Assembly: GCF_012274265.1 (NCBI RefSeq)
Contig: NZ_JAANYY010000005.1
Location: 310,001-374,000, forward strand
Length of the DNA stretch: 64,000 bases
Direction of reading: 5' to 3'
DNA from: Sphingopyxis microcysteis
GTDB lineage: Bacteria > Pseudomonadota > Alphaproteobacteria > Sphingomonadales > Sphingomonadaceae
Position 1 is the first letter of the stretch, and every line of letters starts with the position of its first letter. The translations under genes were made by a program, and so were the position numbers. The notes beneath the pieces were generated by a model. It was not told the origin of the DNA. It worked only from the letters and a program-made list of their open reading frames with translations, and did no database searches. Positions 57,492-64,000 of the stretch are shown here, one piece after another.

Positions 57492-59422
57492 TGCGTGTCG
57501 TCCAGGCCTTGGCGAGCTGCCTAAGAGCGTCTTTCACCCCGGCATCCATCGCCGCCGTCACGACTTTGGCGATGGCGGTTCCCGCGCACGCCTCGAACGA
57601 TCTTCGCTATGCCTATCCCGACCAGATGAGCGTGAGCCCGGCAGGCGTCAATCTCCAGACGGGGCGCTTTACCCATTCGAAGACAGATGTTGTGATCGGG
57701 CCGCTGCGCTTCGTCAGAAGCTGGGCGGAATTCGTTCCGGCGGCACATAATTCCAACATCATGGGAAAATATTACACTGGCTTGGTGACCGGTTGGACGC
57801 ATAATTTTGTTCAGGGCGTGCAATTCGTCCAGAACAGCACGTCCGAATATGACGTGTTCATCGATAGCAAAAGATATCGATACACCTCGTCGGGCGGAAC
57901 CTTCCTTCCCTGGAACAAGACCGCGCTCGGGACGCTGCTGACGCAGGACGCCGGCGCCTATTATCTGACCGACGAACGCGGTGCCAATTTTGTGTTCAGC
58001 AAGTCGCTGCCCGCAAATGCCCCGATTTCGGCGGTTTATGCCGATGGGTCGCGACTGGATTACACCTATAATGGCTCGGGCAAGCTGATCTCGGTTAAAA
58101 GCAGTTTGGGCTATATCCTGAACCTCGAATATGACGGCTATGGCAATGTCTCGGCAGCCTGCGGTTTCAACACCGCCACCGATTTTGTCGCATCGGGCAC
58201 CTGCGCCGGAGCCACGCTGAAAGCGTCGTACGGCTATACATCGGGCGGCAGCCAGCTCGCTTCGGTGACCGACGTGCGCGGCGGGGTGGTCCAGATCACC
58301 GGCAGCGCGCCGACCTGCATCACGCTGCCCAATTCTTCGACCTGCGAAGTCCAGAATTTCTACGGCACACAGCCCGGCGAAAGCTTTCAGACCCCGCCGG
58401 ACATCGTCCGAAAGCAGGTCATGGCCGACGGCAAGACATGGCTCTACAGCTATAACCTTGGCGAAGATCCGCTCGATGTCCCGATCGTTCCGGGTCGTCC
58501 CCGCTGGTCGCGAAGCTGGATGACGGCGCCCGATGGCAAGGTCACGAGCCTGAGATATGATCGCGGCGTTTTGGTGCAGCTGGCGACGCCGTCGAACACC
58601 ACCGAATATCGCTATGAAAACGAGACGGTGAACGCGAACTGGATCACCTTCGACTATCATGCGGTGATGCCTTCCCTCGTCACGCAGGACGAGGGCAACC
58701 GCGAATATTTTCTCTACAGCACCACCGGGCAGGTCATCCAGAAATCGAGCTGGCCCAAAAATGCGCCGCACCCGACGCTGGTCGGCGGCGGCGACATGAT
58801 ATCGCGCACCGACGCCGAGCTCGCCCTATGCTGCACCACCCCCGGGGTCGCCAATATCCCCGCGGGCGCGGCGACCTATGGCCAGGCCTTTTTGCCCAGC
58901 TACCCGGCCGGTCATGTCAAGCCCACGGGCTGCGGCTCGGGGCCGGCCGATGCCAAGCGGTGCAACAAGCCGATCGTGCAGATCGACGCCAACGGCAACC
59001 AGACCGACTTCACCTATGATCCGGCGCATGGCGGCGTGCTGACCGAGACCGGTCCGGCGGTGAACGGCGTGCGCCCACAAACGCGCTATGCCTATGTGCA
59101 GCGCCAGGCCTGGATCAAGACCGGCTCGGGCAGCTATGTTGCGACTGGCCAGCCGGTGTGGCTGCTGGCGTCAAAGAGCATCTGCAAGACGAGCGCGGCA
59201 ACAGGGAATCCCGCCTGGCCCTGTTCGGCAGGCGCGGGTGACGAGGTGCGGACGCTTTACGACTATGGCCCCGACAGCGGGCCCAACAATCTGCTGCTGC
59301 GCGGCGTGGTCGATGACGCGACGGGCGAAGCGCTGCGCACCTGTTACAGCTATGACTGGCGGGGGAACAAAGTGAGCGAGACGAAGCCGAAAGGCACCAC
59401 CGCCTTGGCGACCTGTCCGTGA
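57491..59422 (+). CDS. Rhs N-terminal half, separately secreted (system 2)
   Basis: A 643-residue protein starting at the ATG that overlaps the preceding stop. Signal peptide about 1-35 (AVPAHAS). Then the pre-shell segment ([27 protein letters not shown], in pieces; analogous to DUF6531) and YD repeats up to the end. It lacks the core motif and the toxin. It ends at TGA overlapping the GTG of the next half (GTGA). Together the two proteins make up the domain order of one full Rhs protein, like TcB and TcC of insecticidal complexes. Confidence 0.82.
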   Translation: MRVVQALASCLRASFTPASIAAVTTLAMAVPAHASNDLRYAYPDQMSVSPAGVNLQTGRFTHSKTDVVIGPLRFVRSWAEFVPAAHNSNIMGKYYTGLVTGWTHNFVQGVQFVQNSTSEYDVFIDSKRYRYTSSGGTFLPWNKTALGTLLTQDAGAYYLTDERGANFVFSKSLPANAPISAVYADGSRLDYTYNGSGKLISVKSSLGYILNLEYDGYGNVSAACGFNTATDFVASGTCAGATLKASYGYTSGGSQLASVTDVRGGVVQITGSAPTCITLPNSSTCEVQNFYGTQPGESFQTPPDIVRKQVMADGKTWLYSYNLGEDPLDVPIVPGRPRWSRSWMTAPDGKVTSLRYDRGVLVQLATPSNTTEYRYENETVNANWITFDYHAVMPSLVTQDEGNREYFLYSTTGQVIQKSSWPKNAPHPTLVGGGDMISRTDAELALCCTTPGVANIPAGAATYGQAFLPSYPAGHVKPTGCGSGPADAKRCNKPIVQIDANGNQTDFTYDPAHGGVLTETGPAVNGVRPQTRYAYVQRQAWIKTGSGSYVATGQPVWLLASKSICKTSAATGNPAWPCSAGAGDEVRTLYDYGPDSGPNNLLLRGVVDDATGEALRTCYSYDWRGNKVSETKPKGTTALATCP

Positions 59423-62007
59423 GCGGGCGCTTGAAAGCGGCGCTCGGCGCCCTTGCGCTGCTGGCGGGATTGGCGGCCCCGGCGCTGGCGCAAAGCTCGG
59501 CCTCGGACCACACTTTTGCGACACGCTATGACCTGGACAGGCGGGTGACAGGGACGATTGCGCCCGATCCCGACGCTGCCGGCGCGCTCAGACATGCGGC
59601 GGTGCGGAACAGCTATAATGCGCAGGGTCTGCTCACCAAGGTGGAGTCGGGCGAGCTGTCGGCGTGGCAGTCGGAGGCGGTGGCCCCGGCGGCGTGGACG
59701 GGGTTCACGGTCTTCCAGACCATCGATACCGAATATGATCTGGCGGGCCGCAAGCTGCGGGTGACGGTGCGGGGCAGCGATCTGGTCGCGACCGCGCTCA
59801 CCCAATATAGCTATGATGCGGGCGGCGCGCTCGAATGCACCGCGGTGCGGATGAACCCCGCGGCTTATGGCGCGCTCCCGGCGAGCGCGTGCAGCCTGGG
59901 GACGCAGGGCAGCTTCGGTCCCGACCGGATCACGCGCAATGTCTATAATGTGAAGGGGCAGCTGGAAAAGGTCCAGAAGGCGGTCGGAACCGCGCTGCAA
60001 CAGGATTATGTCGCGTACAGCTATACGGTAAATGGCAAGCAGGCGAGCGTGACCGACGCCAACGGGACGCGCGCGAGCTACGCCTATGACGCGCTCGACC
60101 GGCTGGCGCGCTGGAACTTCGCGTCGAAAACGACGGCGGGGGTCGCCAGCACCACCGACTATGAAGAATATGGCTATGACGCCAATGGCAACCGCACGAG
60201 CCTGCGCAAGCGCGACGGATCGACGCTGACCTATCAATATGACGCGCTCAACCGGAACACGGCCAAGATCGTCCCCGAGCGCGCCGGGCTGTCATCGACC
60301 CACACGCGCGACGTCTATTATGGCTATGACCTGAGGGGGCTTCAGCTTTACGCGCGGTTCGACGGCACCGGCGGTGAGGGGCTCACCTCGGCCTACAACG
60401 GTCTTGGGCGGCCGACCTCCTCGACCCTGACGATGGATGGGGTCGCGCGAACGCTGCAATACAGCTTCGACAGGAACGGCAATCGCGCCGAGTTGACGCA
60501 GCCGGGCGTGGCCACAACGACCTTCGGCCATGATGGCCTGGACCGGATGTCCTCGGTCTTTGAGGGCGCCTGGGCGACCAATGTCGCGACCTTTGGTTAC
60601 AACAACCGGGGCCAGCGCACGAGCCTGGCGCGCCTAAGCGGCGGCGCGACCAGCTATGGCTATGATCCGGTCGGGCGCCTGGCGACCCTCACCGACGATC
60701 TGGCGGGAACGAGCGCTGACACGACCTCGACGTTCGGGCATAATCCGGCGAGCCAGATCATCATGCGGACGCGGTCGAACGACGCCTTTGTGGGTAGCGA
60801 TACCGACCGAACCCTTCGCTACACCGTGAACGGGCTCAACCAATATGCCACCGTCGGTCCGGCAACTTATGGCTATGACGCGAACGGCAATCTGACCGGC
60901 GACGGTGCGACGACGTACACTTACGATGTCGAGAACCGGCTGGTGAGCGCCACCGGGGCGAAGAATGCGGCGCTGCGCTATGATCCGCTGGGGCGGCTCT
61001 ATGAGACGGTCGGCGGCGGCGTGACGACGCGGTTCCTCTATGACGGCGACGAACTGGTGGCCGAATATGACGGCTGGGGCAATCTCCAGCGGCGCTATAC
61101 GCATGGTGCCGGCTCGGACGATCCGCTGCTGTGGTACGAAGGCGCCAGCACGCGGCGCCAGCTCTACACCGACCATCAGGGCAGCATCATATCGGTGGCG
61201 GACGCGAACGGCACCCCGCTCGCAATCAACCGCTACGACGACTGGGGCGTGCCGAACGGCGGCAACCTCGGGCGGTTCCAATACACCGGACAGGCGTGGC
61301 TCCCCGAGCTTGGCATGTATTACTACAAGGCCCGCATCTACTCGCCGATGCTCGGGCGGTTCATGCAGACCGATCCGATCGGGTATGATGATCAGGTCAA
61401 TCTTTATGCTTATGTCGGCAATGACCCTGTTAACTCGGTCGATCCCTCGGGGGAAGAGGCTGCCAGTATCACTTGCATGAATAACGCTTGCGGTGGCGAA
61501 CTGAGTCCTGATCAGTTGGCCAATGTGGTCGAAGTTCTTGGCGCAGTGTGGGACGTCATTACTCTCCCAACTGGGGTGGGCTCTGGTCCAGAAGGCATCG
61601 CAGTCTCCAAAATTATTGCTTCAGGCATCCGAGAAGGCACCGAGCAAGGTGCCCAAAGGGCTGCAACGAGAGGCGAGCGCACCTACCAAACTTACACAAA
61701 GACTAACCCCAAAACCAACGAAGTGTACACGGGACGGACGAGCGGGCGCGGAACTCCCGCGCAAAATGTTGCTCGACGGGATTCCAGACATCACAAGACA
61801 AAGGACGGATTTGGTCCGGCAAGGCTCGACAGATCATCTAGAAATCCACAGGCAATTCGTGGTAGAGAACAACAAAAAATCGAGCGCAACGGTGGCGCTA
61901 GATCCCAAGGGGGTCGATCTGGGAATCAGATTAATGGAATATCTGATCGAAATCCGCAAGGAGCTGCATGTAGAGCTGCGGCCAACAAAGAGTTTGGAAA
62001 ATGTTAA
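59419..62007 (+). CDS. Rhs C-terminal half with URI/GIY-YIG-like nuclease tip (system 2)
   Basis: An 862-residue protein from a GTG start overlapping the previous gene. It has its own signal peptide (APALAQSS), YD repeats, and the core [20 protein letters not shown] (from about 633). The tip (about 680-862) ends in a nuclease-like segment: Y759 and Y770-T-G-R, RRD (786-788), [15 protein letters not shown]817 in RGREQQKIE, and SGNQINGIS (N836). Tyr-Tyr, Arg, Glu and Asn in this order match the GIY-YIG/URI-type endonuclease toxins. The fold assignment is inference. The immunity gene overlaps its stop by 7 bp. Confidence 0.85.
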   Translation: MSGRLKAALGALALLAGLAAPALAQSSASDHTFATRYDLDRRVTGTIAPDPDAAGALRHAAVRNSYNAQGLLTKVESGELSAWQSEAVAPAAWTGFTVFQTIDTEYDLAGRKLRVTVRGSDLVATALTQYSYDAGGALECTAVRMNPAAYGALPASACSLGTQGSFGPDRITRNVYNVKGQLEKVQKAVGTALQQDYVAYSYTVNGKQASVTDANGTRASYAYDALDRLARWNFASKTTAGVASTTDYEEYGYDANGNRTSLRKRDGSTLTYQYDALNRNTAKIVPERAGLSSTHTRDVYYGYDLRGLQLYARFDGTGGEGLTSAYNGLGRPTSSTLTMDGVARTLQYSFDRNGNRAELTQPGVATTTFGHDGLDRMSSVFEGAWATNVATFGYNNRGQRTSLARLSGGATSYGYDPVGRLATLTDDLAGTSADTTSTFGHNPASQIIMRTRSNDAFVGSDTDRTLRYTVNGLNQYATVGPATYGYDANGNLTGDGATTYTYDVENRLVSATGAKNAALRYDPLGRLYETVGGGVTTRFLYDGDELVAEYDGWGNLQRRYTHGAGSDDPLLWYEGASTRRQLYTDHQGSIISVADANGTPLAINRYDDWGVPNGGNLGRFQYTGQAWLPELGMYYYKARIYSPMLGRFMQTDPIGYDDQVNLYAYVGNDPVNSVDPSGEEAASITCMNNACGGELSPDQLANVVEVLGAVWDVITLPTGVGSGPEGIAVSKIIASGIREGTEQGAQRAATRGERTYQTYTKTNPKTNEVYTGRTSGRGTPAQNVARRDSRHHKTKDGFGPARLDRSSRNPQAIRGREQQKIERNGGARSQGGRSGNQINGISDRNPQGAACRAAANKEFGKC

Positions 62008-62486
62008 ATAGAAAACGTAGGAGAAAGCCAGGTCAAATTTTGAAAATTGACCTAGGTGCCGGAATATACGCATTAGGAATTGTACTTGATGAGCCTCTTA
62101 TCGCATTTTTTGACCAAGAGTTCAAAGAAGCCAGTGCATATGAGGTTGAACGACTACCAGTTGCCTTCATTCTGATGGTGATGAACAACGCGGTCACCTC
62201 CGGGAGGTGGGATGTGCTTGGTATGCAAAATATTCCAGATAGGCTCAGCGATAAGCCGAAGTTTTGTAAGCAGGATCCCATCTCCGGCGATCTTTCAATT
62301 TACCAAGAGATTGATGAGCTCGCCCCGCACTTCGAGAGGCCTGCAGAACCGGGTGAATGCGAGGGTTTGGAAACAGCCGCAGTTTGGGAAGCAGAGCATG
62401 TGGAAGACAGATTGCGCGATCATTTCGCTGGCAGAGAAAATGAATGGGAGAAGCAATTGAGAATTCAAGGATCCGTGTCAACGTAA
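62001..62486 (+). CDS. Imm26-like immunity protein for Rhs system 2
   Basis: A 161-residue protein starting at ATG 62001, inside the last codons of the toxin gene. The N-terminus ([21 protein letters not shown], in pieces, and IAFFDQEF) matches the Imm26 pattern of immunity proteins that begin with a beta-rich segment. No signal peptide, so cytosolic, fitting a nuclease toxin. The C-terminal 40 residues are acidic. Confidence 0.75.
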   Translation: MLNRKRRRKPGQILKIDLGAGIYALGIVLDEPLIAFFDQEFKEASAYEVERLPVAFILMVMNNAVTSGRWDVLGMQNIPDRLSDKPKFCKQDPISGDLSIYQEIDELAPHFERPAEPGECEGLETAAVWEAEHVEDRLRDHFAGRENEWEKQLRIQGSVST

Positions 62487-62567
62487 TGATTACGGAGTGA
62501 TTGCGAAGGCGATTAGGATAGCAACCTACTAGCCGCCGAATAGTTTTGGATTGCGGTGCGGATTAGA

Positions 62568-62616
62568 ATTACGATGACAGGGGATTACGGTGACAGACAG
62601 GGGATTACGGTGACAG
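62568..62616. repeat. Three tandem copies of the REP-like motif ATTACGGTGACAG
   Basis: Copies at 62568-62580 (one mismatch), 62584-62596 and 62604-62616. More copies are at 63183-63195 and, cut by one base, 63295-63306. This motif resembles the short REP sequences that flank REP-associated (IS200-like) transposase genes. The 302-bp stretch 62487-62788 holds nothing else that I can support. Confidence 0.7.
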
Positions 62617-62788
62617 GTGCAATAACCCAATGTGAAAGAAAAAGAATTCACTGAGCCGGTCGGAACTGGTCCTCGGGGAGGAGATCAGACCAGGGTCAGA
62701 ACACATGAAGCTTCAGACGGTAGTATTCACGGTCACCCGTGCGGTCCTGAACGGCCTTGCCCACAGCCAAAATAGGAAGCTTGTAATC

Positions 62789-63061
62789 ATGGATTTTATA
62801 TATACCGCGTGGTTCCGTGACCCGCTTGCTCAACCAAGCGACGAAGACTACGAGTGGCCCGCATGTATTGTTATCCGATCAGAAAAAATGGAGGATGCCC
62901 AGAAGTGGGGTGACGTCATCGCTCAAAGTCGATCCCAAACGCTGCCTCCTGCTATATTTCTGCACTCCACTATCGAGACAATTGAAAGGTCGGATTACAC
63001 TGCTGACTTGCCTATCATATCGGTGGGAGAAAACCCCACAGATGAGGAAATAGGTTGGTAG
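62789..63061 (+). CDS. Small acidic protein, possible orphan immunity gene
   Basis: A 90-residue protein if started at ATG 62789 (AGGAAG 11 bp before); a start at 62705 gives 118 residues. Segments include DFIYTAWFRDPLAQPSDEDYEWPACIVI, KWGDVIAQSRSQTLPP and a C-terminal SVGENPTDEEIGW. Acidic, no signal peptide, no family recognised. Its place after the Rhs-immunity pair suggests an orphan immunity gene, but that is only positional. Confidence 0.45.
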   Translation: MDFIYTAWFRDPLAQPSDEDYEWPACIVIRSEKMEDAQKWGDVIAQSRSQTLPPAIFLHSTIETIERSDYTADLPIISVGENPTDEEIGW

Positions 63062-63243
63062 AGTTTGATTGGGCCAGACTTCTGTCGCTTTGCCTCATAC
63101 GTTCCTGATCTTCTGTTTCCCGACCCCGGAGCGGTAATGGCGTATCATTGAACTGTCGTCCGACTGCGCAAGAAGGCGGGCTATTACGGTGACAGGTGTC
63201 CCCAACTATTGGCGCTGCGTCGTCGTGCCGCTGGCCTTCTTTC

Positions 63244-63303
63244 ATGGCCCGTCTTCCGTGCTTCGTTCTTCCCGGCGTTCAGCATCATGGTGAGATACGG
63301 TGA
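63244..63303 (+). pseudogene. Fossil N-terminus of a REP-associated transposase (RAYT)
   Basis: The frame reads MARLPCFVLPGVQHHGEIR and then a stop. MARLPR.V.PG..HHV is the conserved start of REP-associated IS200-like transposases. The body of the gene is gone: sequence passes straight into another copy of the REP-like ACGGTGACAG motif. It lies between REP-like copies at 63183 and 63295. The remainder of 63062-63407 has no other supported gene. Confidence 0.7.
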
Positions 63304-63407
63304 CAGGTGCAACATCCCTAAAACTGTCTGTCACGACTTTTCGTTGGATTTTTTGCATTCTTCATAGGAAGCCAGCTGCTAGAGCGCGCGATGTGACTCA
63401 TCACTAT

Positions 63408-63785
63408 TTAGCGCGTCGTCGGCACAGAGGCGCCGGCGTAGGGATCGTACGGGGCAGCCGGCGCGGCTGTTGATCGCAACTGGCCGGACAACTCACCAGT
63501 GTCGGCGGCCGATTGTGGGCGTAGCGAAATATTCTCACCGGCCCGGCCGGTTAGCGCAGCTGCGATACCGCCAGCGCCGAACAGAATGAAGCACCCGAGC
63601 ACGACCGTGATGCCGCGCCGCAATTCCAATCTGCCCAACAGCATAAGCAGTCCAATGGTTGCCACGGCAACCACCGCGACGATCGTCGCCGTGCTACCCA
63701 GGGCGGCACCTTGAATCCAGCCAACGCCCTCAGTGATAGGGCTTTCCGCGGGTGGATCAGTGAGTGAAAGGGTCGGCAAGGACAT
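63408..63785 (-). CDS. TrbC/VirB2-type pilin-like membrane protein
   Basis: A 125-residue protein. After a ~25-residue leader, it has two membrane helices (TATIVAVVAVATIGLLMLLG and RGITVVLGCFILFGAGGIAAAL) split by a basic RLELRR loop, the pattern of VirB2/TrbC pilins. A Pro/Ala-rich tail follows. VirB2 forms the conjugative pilus. In intact systems VirB3 and VirB4 genes follow; here the downstream side (below 63408) is transposase debris, so this is either an orphan or the end of a broken cluster. Upstream, 63786-64000 holds no supported gene, though a + strand frame may open at GTG 63963. Confidence 0.75.
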   Translation of the reverse strand: MSLPTLSLTDPPAESPITEGVGWIQGAALGSTATIVAVVAVATIGLLMLLGRLELRRGITVVLGCFILFGAGGIAAALTGRAGENISLRPQSAADTGELSGQLRSTAAPAAPYDPYAGASVPTTR

Positions 63786-64000
63786 AGAGACTCCAGAGCT
63801 TCACATTCAGCGCCTCCTAGCCCACCGCGGCAATCGAAAACGCCACCATTTTGGCACCAATTGTTGCCGCCCTTGGTCGATTCCGACTGGCCGACGCATC
63901 TGGTCCCGACTAGCCTCGCGCCTGTAATCAAAACAGTTCTTGGCAGGAAGCGGGACGGATAGGTGAAGTTGAAATATAGAATTGTCAGCTATTCGGCTGC

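Noticed and set aside
61523..62011. 162-codon frame overlapping the Rhs toxin tip in another frame
   Set aside because: The sense frame carries the conserved nuclease pattern; this frame has none and no ribosome site.
48736..62486. Type VI secretion linkage of the Rhs proteins
   Set aside because: No PAAR, VgrG or adaptor gene is present, and the Rhs proteins have Sec signal peptides.
62568..63306. Short repeats as a CRISPR array
   Set aside because: The 13-bp motifs are irregularly spaced, too short, and have no uniform spacers or cas genes.

Overview
This is a high-GC window from an alphaproteobacterial chromosome, most likely a Sphingomonadales member close to Sphingopyxis or Sphingomonas. 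The evidence is the large tandem TonB-dependent receptors, the alphaproteobacterial form of LptE, DUF3576 and DUF4402 proteins, the intergenic palindromes typical of sphingomonads, and very GC-rich codon use with long antisense shadow frames. I saw no tRNA, rRNA or CRISPR array.

Positions 1-47,730 are mostly ordinary chromosome. They hold the end of a SCO-family gene, a YcgN-type protein, a YgjP-like metalloprotease, a class A penicillin-binding protein and msrB. A translationally coupled operon follows, with a type III polyketide synthase, a methyltransferase and an FAD oxidoreductase (4018-6901). Next come a DUF4402 protein, a Tiki/ChaN-like protein, a YggS-type PLP protein and a thiamine phosphate synthase-like protein. 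The cell-envelope and replication block is DUF3576, leuS, lptE and holA. After it lie two paralogous TonB-dependent receptors, then pdeM, a two-lobed retropepsin-like protease and an Lhr-type helicase, then glutaminase, a divergent LysR/DUF6506 pair, an RlpA-like protein and gyrB. A long MoxR-type operon (DUF4129, DUF4350, MoxR, DUF58, SpoIIM-like, RDD, nitroreductase, lipoprotein) occupies 32,682-40,104. It is followed by a fused E1 alpha/beta dehydrogenase, a FabD-like acyltransferase, a LuxR-type regulator with a degenerate receiver, and a three-gene polyprenyl-phosphate/glycosyl transfer cluster.

Positions 48,247-64,000 are an accessory island with local drops in GC. It holds two Rhs polymorphic toxin systems. 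System 1 (48,736-56,294) is a full-length secreted Rhs protein with its own putative immunity gene. It is followed by an orphan Rhs tip that repeats the 3' end of the main gene but carries a different toxin domain, which resembles a clan CD cysteine protease, and a lipoprotein as likely immunity protein. A third, truncated copy of the tip follows. System 2 (56,640-62,486) is a split Rhs: a Calx-beta protein, an Rhs N-terminal half and an Rhs C-terminal half, each with its own signal peptide and joined by overlapping start/stop codons. It ends in a URI/GIY-YIG-like nuclease domain followed by an Imm26-like immunity gene. Downstream lie several copies of a short REP-like motif, a 19-codon fossil of a REP-associated transposase, and a lone VirB2/TrbC-type pilin gene. 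The island therefore appears to be a toxin-exchange region next to decayed mobile DNA.
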